Positions 23,121 to 32,528 of a stretch of DNA of 38,007 nucleotides are shown here, in pieces. Below the pieces are notes generated by a model that did not search any database, was not told the DNA's origin, and saw only the letters and a program-made list of their open reading frames with translations. Position numbers and translations under genes: made by a program. Source of the stretch: Enhydrobacter aerosaccus. GTDB taxonomy: Bacteria; Pseudomonadota; Alphaproteobacteria; Reyranellales; Reyranellaceae. The stretch is taken from positions 1 through 38,007 of the forward strand of contig CAIWTJ010000115.1 in assembly GCA_903915535.1 (NCBI GenBank), read 5' to 3'. The first letter of the stretch is position 1, and every line of letters begins with the position of its first letter.

Positions 23121-24511
23121 CCGGCCCCTTTCCGGGCGGCCCGGCGCCGCTTCGCCGCCGGGCGGTGCTCGGCGGCCTCGTTGCAGGCGCGGGCATTGCG
23201 GTCGGCCGTCCTTCTTTCGCGACCCTGCTCACCGTCGCGCGCCGGCCGGCCGAGACCTTCACGCTCGGCAACGGGCTTCAGGTCATCGTGCTTCCCTCGC
23301 GCCGCGCCCCGATCGTCACCCAGGTATTGATCTACAAGGTGGGCGGCGCCGACGAGGTCGTGGGCCGCACCGGCATCGCGCACTTCCTCGAGCACATGAT
23401 GTTCAAGGGCACCGCCACGCTCGGGCCCGGCGAGTTCTCGAAGATCATCGCGCGCAACGGCGGCCGCGAGAACGCCTTCACCGATTTCGACATCACCGGC
23501 TACCACCAGACGATCGCCGCCGACCGGCTCGAGATGGTGATGCGCATGGAGGCCGACCGCATGGCCAACCTGCGCGTCGTCGAGAAGGAGCTGACGCCCG
23601 AGCGCCAGGTCGTGCTCGAGGAACGGCGCATGCGCACCGAGAACGTGCCGTCGAGCCTGCTCGACGAAGCCGTGCGCGAACAGTTGTTCGGCCGCAACAA
23701 GCCCTATGGCATGCCGGTCAGCGGTTATGTCGATGATGTGAAGCGTCTTGGCGCCGGCGATCTCGCGGCCTTCTACAAGAAGCACTATGCGCCCAACAAC
23801 GCCGTGCTGATCGTGGCGGGCGACACCGACCCCGACGCCGTGCGCAAGCTGGCCGAACGCTACTACGGCCCGCTGGCGAAGAAGCCGATCGAGGCCCGCC
23901 GCCGTCCGTCGAGCGGCGGCACCGACCTGCCGCAGCGCGTGATCCGGGCCGACGCGCGCGTCGTCGAGGCCCGCTGGGGCCGCGACTATCTGGCACCATC
24001 GTATCGCGTCGGCGAGACGCGGCATGCCTATGCGCTCTCCGTGCTGGCCCGCCTGATGGGCGGCAGCGAGACCAGCCGCCTGTGGCGCGCCCTGGTGTCC
24101 GACCGGAAAGTGGCGCTGTCGGCGTCCGCCGACTACGGCGCGTCCAGTCTCGGCCTCACGAGCTTCGGCTTCGACGCGCACCCGGCGCGCGGTCGCACCG
24201 TGACCGAGGTCGAGCGCGCCGTTGCCGATCAGACCAAGAAGCTGCTCGATGACGGCGTCACCGCGGAGGAAGTCGAGCGGGCGCAGAACCGGCTGCTGGC
24301 CCAGGCGATCTACGCCCAGGATTCGCTGTCGAGCGGGCCGCGCATCTACGGCGCCGCGCTCAGCACCGGCGGCACGGTGGCCGACGTCGACGACTGGCCC
24401 CGGCGCATCGCCGCCGTCACGCCGTCCGACGTTCTCGCCGCGGCGCGCCATGTCTTCCGTGACGACGGCGCGGTCACCTCGGTGCTGACGCCGGTCGAAG
24501 GCGCCAAATGA
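23117..24511 (+). CDS. M16 zinc metallopeptidase, catalytic partner
   Basis: The protein has the pitrilysin inverse zinc motif HFLEH (residues 73-77 counted from GTG 23165) and the downstream RMEADRM segment with the third ligand. Members degrade peptides in the periplasm. The conventional start is GTG 23165, but the frame is open to CTG 23117, which overlaps the preceding stop (CTGA) and has AAGG 7 bases upstream. Starting there adds PLRRRAVLGGLVAGAGIAVG, a twin-arginine-like export signal that GTG would cut into. I therefore extend the gene to 23117, with modest certainty. It pairs with the next gene, an inactive homologue, as in other two-subunit M16 peptidases. Confidence 0.85.
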   Translation: MTGPFPGGPAPLRRRAVLGGLVAGAGIAVGRPSFATLLTVARRPAETFTLGNGLQVIVLPSRRAPIVTQVLIYKVGGADEVVGRTGIAHFLEHMMFKGTATLGPGEFSKIIARNGGRENAFTDFDITGYHQTIAADRLEMVMRMEADRMANLRVVEKELTPERQVVLEERRMRTENVPSSLLDEAVREQLFGRNKPYGMPVSGYVDDVKRLGAGDLAAFYKKHYAPNNAVLIVAGDTDPDAVRKLAERYYGPLAKKPIEARRRPSSGGTDLPQRVIRADARVVEARWGRDYLAPSYRVGETRHAYALSVLARLMGGSETSRLWRALVSDRKVALSASADYGASSLGLTSFGFDAHPARGRTVTEVERAVADQTKKLLDDGVTAEEVERAQNRLLAQAIYAQDSLSSGPRIYGAALSTGGTVADVDDWPRRIAAVTPSDVLAAARHVFRDDGAVTSVLTPVEGAK

Positions 24512-25836
24512 CCGCCCGCGTCGTTCTCGCTGCCGTTCTGGCCGCCGTTCTGGCGGTGCTGTCGATCGCCCCGGCGGCCGCGATCGACATCAAGCAGGTG
24601 ACGACGCCGCTCGGCATCAAGGCCTGGCTGGTCGAGGACAAGAGCGTCCCGGTGATCAACCTCTCCTTCTCCTTCGAGGGCGGCTCTGCTCTGGAGCCCG
24701 AGGGCCGGAAGGGCGTTACCAGTCTCATGGCTCTTCTCCTCACGGACGGCGCCGGATCGCTCGCGGGGCCTGCGTTCAAGCAGCGTGCGGAGGACTCCGA
24801 AGTGGCGCTGGGCTTCGGCGCCTCGCTCGACCGGCTGAGCGGATCCCTGCGCGTCCTGTCGGCCAATCGCGGCGAGGGCTTCGAACTGCTGCGGCTGGCG
24901 ATGATCGAGCCGCGCTTCGATCCCGAGATGGTCGAGCAGCGCCGCGCCCAGGCGCTTTCCAACGTCAACCAGGCCGGGCAGCGTCCCGCCACGGTCGCGG
25001 GGCGCGTGATGATGACGACGGTCTTCGCAGGCCATCCCTATGCCGCGGACACCGAGGCCCTGCGTGCCGGCCTCAAGTCCGTGACCGTCGACGACCTCAA
25101 GGCGCGCGCCGCCGACCTGCTGTCGCGAAGCAGCCTGGTGATCGCCGCGGTGGGCGACATCGATGCCGCGGAACTGTCGCGCCAGCTCGACCGTGCGTTC
25201 GGCGCGCTGCCGGCCAATCCCGCGCCGCCCGAGGCGCCGCAATGGAAGGCGGAGATCAGGAAGCGCACCATCGTGATCGAGCGACCGGTCCCGCAGAGCA
25301 CCGTGCAGATCGTGATGCCCGGCATCGCGCGCAACGACAAGGATTGGTATGCCGCCTTCGTGATGAACCACATCCTCGGCGGCAGCGGGTTGGGCTCGCG
25401 GTTGACCACCGAAGTGCGCGAGAAGCGCGGGCTGACCTACGGCGTGTCGAGCGGTTTGCGCGTCTACAAGAAGGCGTCGCTGCTCGCGATCTCGACGGCC
25501 AGTGCCAACGAGAAAGTGGCCGAAGCCGTCAGGGTGATCCGCGCCGAGATCGCGCGCCTGCGGACCGATGGCGTCACGGCGGAAGAGCTGGCCGATGCCA
25601 AGACCTACCTCACCGGCGCCTTGCCGGTGTCGCTCGACTCCTCGGGCTCGGTGGCCAGCCTGCTCTACAGCCTGCAGATCGACGGCCTGCCGCCCGATCA
25701 TCTCGACAAGCGTTCGGCGCTGATTTCCGCCGTCACCGCCGAGGACGTGCGCCGCGTGGCCAGGCGCCTGCTGCGCGACGACTCGGCGATCACGGTCGTC
25801 GTCGGCAAGCCGGTCGGACTCCCCCCGGAACCCTGA
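24508..25836 (+). CDS. M16 peptidase family protein, non-catalytic partner
   Basis: The 442-residue product has a signal peptide (MTARVVLAAVLAAVLAVLS, cleavage after AAA near residue 25) and two M16 folds. The HxxEH zinc motif is absent: the equivalent helix reads RKGVTSLMALLLTDG. The late segment REKRGLTYGVSSGLRVY holds the Arg/Tyr pair that in M16 partner subunits binds the substrate. Therefore it likely forms a heterodimer with the upstream catalytic subunit in the periplasm. Start overlaps the upstream stop by four bases. Confidence 0.9.
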   Translation: MTARVVLAAVLAAVLAVLSIAPAAAIDIKQVTTPLGIKAWLVEDKSVPVINLSFSFEGGSALEPEGRKGVTSLMALLLTDGAGSLAGPAFKQRAEDSEVALGFGASLDRLSGSLRVLSANRGEGFELLRLAMIEPRFDPEMVEQRRAQALSNVNQAGQRPATVAGRVMMTTVFAGHPYAADTEALRAGLKSVTVDDLKARAADLLSRSSLVIAAVGDIDAAELSRQLDRAFGALPANPAPPEAPQWKAEIRKRTIVIERPVPQSTVQIVMPGIARNDKDWYAAFVMNHILGGSGLGSRLTTEVREKRGLTYGVSSGLRVYKKASLLAISTASANEKVAEAVRVIRAEIARLRTDGVTAEELADAKTYLTGALPVSLDSSGSVASLLYSLQIDGLPPDHLDKRSALISAVTAEDVRRVARRLLRDDSAITVVVGKPVGLPPEP

Positions 25837-25849
25837 GAGAGGTTGGGCG

Positions 25850-27133
25850 ATGCTCTACAGCCAGAATATCGATGACACGGTCCTGCCGAAGGCGTCCCTC
25901 GACAGGGAGCTGGCGCGGACGACGCCCGCGCTCGACAAGATCCGCAAATGGAAGGACGACGGCACGCTGCCGCTGCTGAAGCTGCCGGCGCGGCGCGACG
26001 ATCTCGAGGCGCTGAAGCCTCATGCCGAGCGCTTCGCGAAGTTCGAGCATGTCGTCGTCATGGGCAGTGGCGGCTCGAGCATGTCGGGGAAGACCCTGAA
26101 CGCGCTCAAGGACCAGGGCTTCGGTCCGGCCAAGGGTCGGCCCACCCTGCATTTCATGGACAATGTCGATCCCGCGCGGTTCGCGGCGATGACGAGCCAG
26201 CTGCCGCTCGACAGGACCGGCTTCATGCCGATCTCCAAGTCCGGCGGTACGCCCGAGACGCTGATGGCGACCTTCACCGCCATCGCCGCGATGGAGTCCA
26301 GGTTTGGGAAGGCTGCAGTGGCGAGCAACATGATCGCCATCACCGAGCCGACGGACAATCCGCTGCGCAAGCTCATGACGCGATACGGCGCGACCGTCCT
26401 GGACCACGATCCCAGGATCGGCGGCCGGTACACGATCTTTTCGCTGGTCGGCGCGCTCCCCGGGATGATCGCGGGCGTCGATTGCGCGGCCCTGCGCGAG
26501 GGCGCCGCGAGCGTGCTCGATCCGGTGCTGGCGGCCAAGGACACCAAGGGCCTGGCGCCTGCCCTTGGCGCGGCGCTCTCGGTCGGATTGTCGAAAGAGA
26601 AGGGCATCAACATCACGGTTATGATGCCGTACGCCGACCGGCTCGAGACCTTCGCCTTCTGGTATCGCCAGATCTGGGCGGAAAGCCTGGGCAAGAACGG
26701 CACCGGCACGACGCCGATCCGCGCGATGGGCACCATCGACCAGCACAGTCAGGTCCAGCTCTATCTCGGCGGCCCGATCGACAAGCTCTTCACCCTGGTG
26801 ATCGAGGACACCAAGGGCCAGGGCACGAAGCTGACGCCCGAGATGTTGGGCAGCGACAAGGCGCTCGACTATCTCTCGGGCCAGACGATGGGCGATCTGC
26901 TGCTCGCGGAAGCCGACGCGGTCGCGGCGACCCTCGCGAAGAACGGCCGCCCGGTCCGGATCATCCGTATTCCCGCTGTGGATGAAAAGGTGATGGGCGC
27001 GCTGCTGATGCATTTCATGCTGGAAACCATGTTTGCCGCGGAGCTTTGGGGCGTCGATGCCTTCGACCAGCCCGAGGTCGAGGCGTCCAAGGTCCTTACC
27101 CGCCAGTATCTTTCCCAAAGGCGGAAGTCGTAA
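25850..27133 (+). CDS. pgi: Glucose-6-phosphate isomerase
   Basis: The 427-residue product has two SIS-type sugar isomerase domains: VVVMGSGGSSMSGKTL near residue 65 and FMPISKSGGTPETLM near residue 125, with an ALLMHFMLETMFAAELWGVD segment near the end. It interconverts glucose 6-phosphate and fructose 6-phosphate. Length is that of the short bacterial form, not the 550-residue E. coli form. A GAGAGG ribosome binding site precedes ATG 25850. It is 13 bases after the M16 gene and 12 before mutL. Confidence 0.9.
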   Translation: MLYSQNIDDTVLPKASLDRELARTTPALDKIRKWKDDGTLPLLKLPARRDDLEALKPHAERFAKFEHVVVMGSGGSSMSGKTLNALKDQGFGPAKGRPTLHFMDNVDPARFAAMTSQLPLDRTGFMPISKSGGTPETLMATFTAIAAMESRFGKAAVASNMIAITEPTDNPLRKLMTRYGATVLDHDPRIGGRYTIFSLVGALPGMIAGVDCAALREGAASVLDPVLAAKDTKGLAPALGAALSVGLSKEKGINITVMMPYADRLETFAFWYRQIWAESLGKNGTGTTPIRAMGTIDQHSQVQLYLGGPIDKLFTLVIEDTKGQGTKLTPEMLGSDKALDYLSGQTMGDLLLAEADAVAATLAKNGRPVRIIRIPAVDEKVMGALLMHFMLETMFAAELWGVDAFDQPEVEASKVLTRQYLSQRRKS

Positions 27134-27145
27134 ACTGCGGGCGCA

Positions 27146-28945
27146 ATGTTGCGCCTGCTCCCCACGAACCTCGTCAACCAGATCGCTGCCGGCGAAGTCG
27201 TCGAGCGGCCGGCCAGCGCCGTGAAGGAACTGGTCGAGAATGCGATCGACGCCGGCGCGCATCGCATTGCCGTTACCTTGAAGGAGGGCGGCCGCACGTT
27301 CCTGTCCGTGGTCGATGACGGCATCGGCATGACGCCCGACGAGTTGCAGCTCGCCGTCGAACGGCACTGTACCTCGAAGCTGCCCGACGACGATCTCTCC
27401 GACATCCATACGCTGGGCTTCCGCGGCGAGGCCTTGCCCTCGATCGCCTCGGTGAGCCGGTTCACCATCACCTCGCGGCCGGCGGCGGCCGACACCGCCT
27501 GGAGCCTCGCCATCGACGGCGGCGCCAGGGCCAAGCCCATCCCCGCCGCCGCGCCCGCCGGCACGCGGGTCGAGGTGCGCGATCTCTTCTTCGCGACGCC
27601 CGCGCGGCTGAAATTCCTGAAGGAGCCGCGCACCGAATCGAGCCACGTCGCCGACGCGATGCGCCGACTTGCCATGGCGCACCCCGCGATCGGCTTCCGG
27701 CTGGAGAGCGAGGAGCGCACCCTGATCGACCTGCCGGCAGCAAATCCCTCGCTGCTGGAGAAGGGCGATGCCGCGCGGCTGGAGCGGCTCGCCGCCGTCA
27801 TGGGCCGAGACTTCGCCGACAACAGTCTCGCGATCGACGCCACGCGCGAGGGTTTTCGCCTCACGGGTTTCGCGGGCCTGCCGACGCTCAACCGGCCGAC
27901 GGCGCAGCACCAGTATCTCTTCGTCAACGGCCGGCCGGTGCGCGACAAGCTGCTGAACGGCGCCGTGCGCGGCGCCTACCAGGATTTCCTGGCGCGCGAC
28001 CGCAACCCGATGGTGGCGCTGTTCCTCGAAGCGCCGCCCGAGATGGTCGACGTCAACGTCCATCCCGCCAAGACGGAGGTGCGCTTCCGCGATGCCGGCA
28101 TCGTGCGCGGCCTGATCGTGGGCGCATTGCGCACAGCGTTGAGCGCGGCGGGCCATCGCGCCAGCACGACTGTGTCGGATGCCGCGTTGGGCGCGTTCCG
28201 CCCGCACGCGGGATACTCAAATCCTCTCCCCTATGGAAATTCGGGGGGCAACAGCCACGCGTCCTCGATCCCGCGCGGGCTTGCCGAAGCGGCGATGCAG
28301 TTCATGTCGCCTTTCGCCGAGCCGTCGGCGCGCGTCGAGACGTCCGCTGAAACGAACGGCCATCGCTATCCGCTGGGCGTGGCGCGCGCGCAGGTGCACG
28401 AGACCTACATCGTGTCGCAGACCGACGAGGGCGTGGTGATCGTCGACCAGCACGCCGCACACGAGCGCCTGCTGCACGAGAAGCTCAAGACCCAGCTCGA
28501 GTCCGAGGGCGTGAAGCGCCAGGCGCTGCTGCTGCCCGAGGTCGTCGAGATCGGCGAGGACGGCGCGCGCCGCCTCACGCAACGCGCGGCCGAGCTCGCA
28601 GACATGGGTCTCGTGCTGGAGCCGTTTGGCCTGGGCGCCGTGGTCGTGCGCGAGACACCGGCGCTCTTGGGCGAGGCGGATATCCAGGGGCTGGTGCGCG
28701 ATCTCGCCGACGAGCTGGCGGAGATGGGCGATCACCTGTCGCTCAAGGAGAAGGTCGAGGAGGTCTGCGGCACGCTCGCCTGCCACACGTCGGTGCGCGC
28801 GGGACGCCGTCTCACCGTCGAGGAGATGAACGCGCTCCTGCGCCAGATGGAAGCGACGCCGCATTCCGGCCAGTGCAATCACGGCCGCCCGACCTATGTT
28901 GAACTCAAGCTGGCCGACATCGAGCGGCTGTTCGGAAGACGATGA
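27146..28945 (+). CDS. mutL: DNA mismatch repair protein MutL
   Basis: The 599-residue product has the GHKL ATPase motifs ([30 protein letters not shown]) in the N-terminal half and a dimerisation/endonuclease domain in the C-terminal half. The metal-binding motif [12 protein letters not shown] (residues 434-445) fits DQHA-x2-E-x4-E, so this MutL should nick DNA itself, as expected for bacteria without Mut[10 protein letters not shown] and CNHGRP complete the site; the latter is CPHGRP in many relatives. The stop overlaps the next start by four bases. Confidence 0.95.
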   Translation: MLRLLPTNLVNQIAAGEVVERPASAVKELVENAIDAGAHRIAVTLKEGGRTFLSVVDDGIGMTPDELQLAVERHCTSKLPDDDLSDIHTLGFRGEALPSIASVSRFTITSRPAAADTAWSLAIDGGARAKPIPAAAPAGTRVEVRDLFFATPARLKFLKEPRTESSHVADAMRRLAMAHPAIGFRLESEERTLIDLPAANPSLLEKGDAARLERLAAVMGRDFADNSLAIDATREGFRLTGFAGLPTLNRPTAQHQYLFVNGRPVRDKLLNGAVRGAYQDFLARDRNPMVALFLEAPPEMVDVNVHPAKTEVRFRDAGIVRGLIVGALRTALSAAGHRASTTVSDAALGAFRPHAGYSNPLPYGNSGGNSHASSIPRGLAEAAMQFMSPFAEPSARVETSAETNGHRYPLGVARAQVHETYIVSQTDEGVVIVDQHAAHERLLHEKLKTQLESEGVKRQALLLPEVVEIGEDGARRLTQRAAELADMGLVLEPFGLGAVVVRETPALLGEADIQGLVRDLADELAEMGDHLSLKEKVEEVCGTLACHTSVRAGRRLTVEEMNALLRQMEATPHSGQCNHGRPTYVELKLADIERLFGRR

Positions 28946-29346
28946 AAAAGTATTTGCCGTTGTTGTTTGTTCTTGCGTCACCTGCGGTTGCGCAAACCTC
29001 TCCTCTCGACGGTGAATGGAAGGGCCGCAGCAACGGCGGCTCCTGCAACGCGCCGCTCGACTACCAGCTCTCGATCGACACCGGCATCGTGGACGGGACC
29101 GCCAGCGACGGAACGGCCCGCGGCCCGGTGCCCAATCTCAAGAAGACGGCGCCGCCTGCGCCGACGCCCGGCCTGTGGCAGATCCACGGTGTGGCGAAGG
29201 GCACGTCTTTCTCGCTCATGACGACGGCGTCGGTGAAAGCCGAAGACCGCCGCTCGGGCAAACTTTCCGTGGCGGTTCAGGGCGCGACCCTGGTCGTGAC
29301 CGAACAGGGCGGCTGCGGCCGCACGGCGGCGCTTACCAAAAACTAA
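28942..29346 (+). CDS. Small secreted protein, unknown function
   Basis: I do not recognise the family. The 134-residue product has a signal peptide ([18 protein letters not shown]) and a mature part that begins [16 protein letters not shown], has a proline-rich central loop and ends with a [12 protein letters not shown] strand. Two cysteines could form one disulfide. The beta-rich pattern (DGEWKG...) suggests a lipocalin-like or similar barrel, but this is only an impression. It is coupled to mutL by an ATGA overlap and is followed by a large palindromic repeat. Confidence 0.7.
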   Translation: MKKYLPLLFVLASPAVAQTSPLDGEWKGRSNGGSCNAPLDYQLSIDTGIVDGTASDGTARGPVPNLKKTAPPAPTPGLWQIHGVAKGTSFSLMTTASVKAEDRRSGKLSVAVQGATLVVTEQGGCGRTAALTKN

Positions 29347-29353
29347 GCTCGGA

Positions 29354-29484
29354 GGAGCGCGCCACACCAGTGGCGCTCAGACTCATGCTCCTGGACCGCG
29401 AGCCTTCGGCTCGCTCAAAATCATGAGGCGAGCCGGAGGCTCGCAGTCCGGAAGACAATGAGCGCCACTGGAGTGGCGCGCTCC
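29354..29484. repeat. Nested palindromic intergenic repeat (131 bases)
   Basis: The arms 29354-29379 and 29459-29484 are 26 bases long and complementary except for one position; each begins or ends with GGAGCGCGCCAC type sequence. Inside are two small hairpins, GCGAGCC-TTC-GGCTCGC and GCGAGCC-GGA-GGCTCGC. It sits between convergent genes and touches the phosphatase stop codon. This is the style of REP/BIME-like repeats and may also act as a bidirectional terminator. Confidence 0.8.
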
Positions 29485-30095
29485 TATGATGTCGTCAGAA
29501 TCTTCTCTTCCGCCCCATGCGAGAGGCGGAAGAAGGCGTCTTGCGGTTTCTCCAGGACGAACATGGCGCGCGCGTCGAGGCCGAGGTTGAGGCCGCGCAG
29601 GACCGCGCCGCTCACGCCGTGGCCGACCACGACGGTGCGCGTGTTCGAGGCGGCGATCTCGGCCAGCACCTCGGCCTGGCGGCGGCGCAGGTCGAAGTGG
29701 CTCTCGCCGCCCGGCGGGCAGTAGCTCTCGGGGTCGGCCTTCCAGGTCTCGAGGGCGGCCGGCGTATGCGCCTCGATCTCGGCCCAGCTCGAGCCTTCCC
29801 ACGCGCCGTAGCCGAGTTCGGCCAGCCGCGGGTCGTCGCGCCAGTGCGCCGGATCGAGGCCCAGTTCGCGGCCCACGATCAGCGAGGTCTCGCGCACGCG
29901 GCCGAGCGGGCTGCGCAGGAAGATCGTGGGGCGTGCTTCGAGGGCCAGTTCCCGCGCCAGCGCGCGGCCCATGGCGGCGGCCTGCGCGCGCCCGCGTTCG
30001 GTGAGGTCGGAGTCGCGCGAGCCCTGCATGCGCCGCTCGGTGTTCCAGACCGTCTCGCCGTGGCGCAGCAGGTAGAGAGGCGCCGCGAGCTTCAT
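29484..30095 (-). CDS. Histidine phosphatase family protein
   Basis: The 203-residue product has the phosphohistidine motif YLLRHGETVWNTERRMQG near the start and the second catalytic histidine in TVVVGHGVSGAVL. This is the phosphoglycerate-mutase-like (cobC/GpmB-type) group; substrate is unknown. I place the start at ATG 30095, which overlaps the rsmD stop (TAATG). The upstream part of the longer frame is rsmD sequence. Confidence 0.9.
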   Translation of the reverse strand: MKLAAPLYLLRHGETVWNTERRMQGSRDSDLTERGRAQAAAMGRALARELALEARPTIFLRSPLGRVRETSLIVGRELGLDPAHWRDDPRLAELGYGAWEGSSWAEIEAHTPAALETWKADPESYCPPGGESHFDLRRRQAEVLAEIAASNTRTVVVGHGVSGAVLRGLNLGLDARAMFVLEKPQDAFFRLSHGAEEKILTTS

Positions 30096-30661
30096 TACGC
30101 GCGCCGCAGGATCACGATCTTGGCGGCGCCGTAGCGGCGCTCGTCGATCGCCTCGAAGCCCGGCGGCGGGAGCAGGTCTTCGGCGGTGCCGACCTCCACG
30201 GTCGCGATCGCGCCCGGCTTGATCCATCCCGCGGCGTCGAGGGCGGCCAGGGCGGGGCCGGCCTTGTTCGAGCGGTAGGGCGGATCGAGGAAGACGAGAT
30301 CGCAGCCCTCGCGCGTGGGAGGCGGCTGGGTGGCGTCGCCACGGATCACCTTGGCCGCGGCGGTTTCCTTCAGCGTGCGCAGGTTCTCGCCGATCAGCCG
30401 GATCGCTGTCGCATCGTTGTCGAGGAAGGTCGCGTGCGCGGCGCCGCGCGACAGCGCCTCGATGCCGAGCGCGCCGGAGCCCGCAAACCCATCGAGCACG
30501 CGCGCGTCGATCAGGGGCGACATGCCGTCGGCGCGCCAGTGGGCGTGCGCCAGGATGTTGAACAGGGACTCGCGCGCGCGGCTGGAGGTCGGTCGCGTGC
30601 TGTCGCCCTCGGGCGTCGCAAGCGCGCGGCCACGATGTTTACCGCCGATAACCTTGATCAT
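30095..30661 (-). CDS. rsmD: 16S rRNA (guanine966-N2)-methyltransferase
   Basis: The 188-residue product matches Rsm[16 protein letters not shown] start, [15 protein letters not shown], the SAM motif [19 protein letters not shown] and the catalytic [14 protein letters not shown] (D-P-P-Y). It methylates G966 of 16S rRNA during 30S assembly. It overlaps the downstream phosphatase and the upstream pseudouridine synthase gene, so the three form one unit. Confidence 0.92.
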   Translation of the reverse strand: MIKVIGGKHRGRALATPEGDSTRPTSSRARESLFNILAHAHWRADGMSPLIDARVLDGFAGSGALGIEALSRGAAHATFLDNDATAIRLIGENLRTLKETAAAKVIRGDATQPPPTREGCDLVFLDPPYRSNKAGPALAALDAAGWIKPGAIATVEVGTAEDLLPPPGFEAIDERRYGAAKIVILRRA

Positions 30662-31470
30662 CGCCGCTTGCGGTGCGGCTGCTTCGGGCGGGGCTTGGCC
30701 TTCGCCCAGCCTTCGCCGCGCTTTTGCGTGACGCCCAACAGGGTCGCCAGCGCCTGCGCCGGGACCTCGTCGACCTGCTGCACGGGCAGCTCGCCGAGGT
30801 GGATCGGTCCGAACGAGATGCGGATCAGGCGCACCACGTGCAGGTCGAGGTGGGCCAACACCTTGCGCACTTCACGGTTCTTGCCTTCGGTCAGCGAGAC
30901 TTCGAGCCAGGCATTGGAGCGCTGCTGGCGCTCGAGCCTGGCCTGGATCGGGCCGTAGTTGACGCCCTCCACCGTGATGCCCTTGGCCAGGGACGCGAGC
31001 TTGGCCTCGTCGACCGTGCCGTGCACGCGCGCGCGATAGCGCCGCGTCCAGCCGTTGGCCGGCAGCTCCAGCTTGCGCGCCAGCTCGCCGTCGTTGGTGA
31101 GCAGCAGCAGGCCTTCCGACATGAAGTCGAGGCGGCCCACGGTGATCACGCGCGGCATGCCCTTGGGCAGCGCATCGAAGATGGTCGGCCGCCCCTGCGG
31201 ATCGCGCGCCGTCACCAGCTCGCCCACCGGCTTGTGATAGCGCCACAGCCGCGCGCGGTCGGCCTGCGGCAAGGGCTTGCCGTCGACCTCGATGAAGCTC
31301 CTGTCGGTGACGACGCAGGCTGGCGTCGCCAGCACTTCGCCGTCGACCTTCACGCGGCCGTCGGCGATCCAGCGCTCGGCATCGCGGCGCGAGCACAGGC
31401 CCGCGCGCGCCAGGCGCTTGGCGATGCGTTCACCTTCTTTGGCACCTTCTTTGGCGGCGGGCTCGGTCAC
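30658..31470 (-). CDS. RsuA/RluB-type rRNA pseudouridine synthase
   Basis: The 270-residue product has an S4 RNA-binding domain ([20 protein letters not shown]) and a catalytic domain with [20 protein letters not shown], containing the catalytic Asp. The basic tail ([12 protein letters not shown]) probably helps bind RNA. The RluB subgroup (23S rRNA U2605) is most likely, but RsuA or RluE cannot be excluded. The start is placed at GTG 31470, overlapping the amidotransferase stop (GTGA). Confidence 0.85.
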   Translation of the reverse strand: MTEPAAKEGAKEGERIAKRLARAGLCSRRDAERWIADGRVKVDGEVLATPACVVTDRSFIEVDGKPLPQADRARLWRYHKPVGELVTARDPQGRPTIFDALPKGMPRVITVGRLDFMSEGLLLLTNDGELARKLELPANGWTRRYRARVHGTVDEAKLASLAKGITVEGVNYGPIQARLERQQRSNAWLEVSLTEGKNREVRKVLAHLDLHVVRLIRISFGPIHLGELPVQQVDEVPAQALATLLGVTQKRGEGWAKAKPRPKQPHRKRR

Positions 31471-32180
31471 GACTGGGTAGCGGCGAGGAAGGCCTGGAAG
31501 ATCTTGGCGTCGCCCGACGAGATGTGGAACTCGGGATGCCACTGCACGCCGATACAGAACTTGTACTGCGGCGCCTCGATGCCCTCGATCACGCCGTCGG
31601 AGGCTGTGGCGTTGATCACGATGCCGGCCGGTGCGTCGGCCGCGGCCTGGTGATGCGCGCTGTTCACGGCAAGCTCGTCGGCGCCCACGATCCTGTGCAG
31701 CTGCGTGCCGCGCGCGACCTTCACGGTGTGGCCGGGCTCGTTGCGCGGGTTGGGCTGCTCGTGCGCGAGCGAGTCCTTGATCGAATCGGGAATGTGCTGG
31801 ATCAGCTTGCCGCCCAGCACGACGTGCAGCAGCTGCTGGCCGCCGCAGATGCCCAGCACCGGCTTGTTCTGCGCCAGGGCACCCTTGGTCACGCCGAACT
31901 CGAACGCCGTGCGGCGATCCTTGGTGATGACCGTCGCGTGCTTGGCACCGCCGCCGTAGTAGGAGGGATCGACGTCGAACGCGCCGCCGGTCACGACCAG
32001 CGCGTCGATACGCTCGAGATAGTCGGCGACGCGGTCGGGCTCGTGCGGCAGCGCCACGGCGAGGCCGCCCGCGGCATCGATCGCGTCGAGATAATTCTGG
32101 CGCAGCGCGTACCAGGGAAACTTGGAGTAGCCGCCGGGCTTTTCAGCATCCAGCGTCACGCCGATCAGGGGTCGGGACAT
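31467..32180 (-). CDS. Class I glutamine amidotransferase (peptidase C26 family)
   Basis: The 237-residue product has the triad of class I amidotransferases: Cys in [16 protein letters not shown] (about residue 110) and His/Glu in GVQWHPEFH (about 213). This is the gamma-glutamyl-gamma-aminobutyrate hydrolase (PuuD-like) group, which cleaves gamma-glutamyl amides in polyamine breakdown. The start at ATG 32180 gives the family-typical [12 protein letters not shown] beginning; the longer frame upstream is not conserved. Confidence 0.85.
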   Translation of the reverse strand: MSRPLIGVTLDAEKPGGYSKFPWYALRQNYLDAIDAAGGLAVALPHEPDRVADYLERIDALVVTGGAFDVDPSYYGGGAKHATVITKDRRTAFEFGVTKGALAQNKPVLGICGGQQLLHVVLGGKLIQHIPDSIKDSLAHEQPNPRNEPGHTVKVARGTQLHRIVGADELAVNSAHHQAAADAPAGIVINATASDGVIEGIEAPQYKFCIGVQWHPEFHISSGDAKIFQAFLAATQS

Positions 32181-32528
32181 GAGGCGACGATAGCACGAAA
32201 GCGAGCAAAACTGCGCTTTTATCGCCAGTAACGACCGTAATAGGGAGTTGGAGGCGAAGGTGCCTAGAGTCGGCGCATGAATAGTCGACGACGCGCGGGT
32301 TCCCATCCTTCGAGACGCGCCCTGCGGGCGCTCCTCAGGGTGAGGGCGTTATTTTCCGAACGGCCTCATCCTGAGGAGCGTCGCGTAGCGACGCGTCTCG
32401 AAGGATGGGCGCGAGCACAGTGTTCTTTTCTTTCGCGCGTGCGCAAAAGCCTGCAGATCAAGGAAAAGCGCGCGTCTCGGCGCGCCTCTCCGCTGTTTAC
32501 CGGATGTTTATTAAATATCCGTCCCCAA
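32181..32528. other. 348-base intergenic region
   Basis: No gene is supported. The stretch holds the divergent or leading promoter area of the amidotransferase gene (32181-32280), a large palindromic repeat (32303-32408) and, near 32464-32486, a short hairpin (GCGCG arms) that on the minus strand is followed by GCTTTTCC and may terminate transcripts of the acyl-CoA dehydrogenase genes. ORFs crossing it are shadows. Confidence 0.6.
32303..32408. repeat. Large palindromic repeat of the CATCCTTCGAGACGC type
   Basis: The outer arms (32303-32319, CCATCCTTCGAGACGCG, and 32392-32408) are perfectly complementary over 17 bases. Inside are two small hairpins (GCGCCC-TGC-GGGCGC and CGTCGC-GTA-GCGACG) and a second stem CTCCTCAGGGTGAGG / CCTCATCCTGAGGAG with one mismatch, so it could fold as a multi-arm cruciform. 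Very similar repeats occur in many copies in Bradyrhizobium-like and related genomes. Confidence 0.85.

Noticed and set aside
22415..24451. 678-codon minus-strand ORF opposite the bamF/M16 genes
   Set aside because: No domain and biased composition; the plus-strand lipoprotein and HxxEH peptidase are clear.
25790..28207. 805-codon minus-strand ORF opposite pgi and mutL
   Set aside because: Shadow frame; both plus-strand genes have full motif sets.
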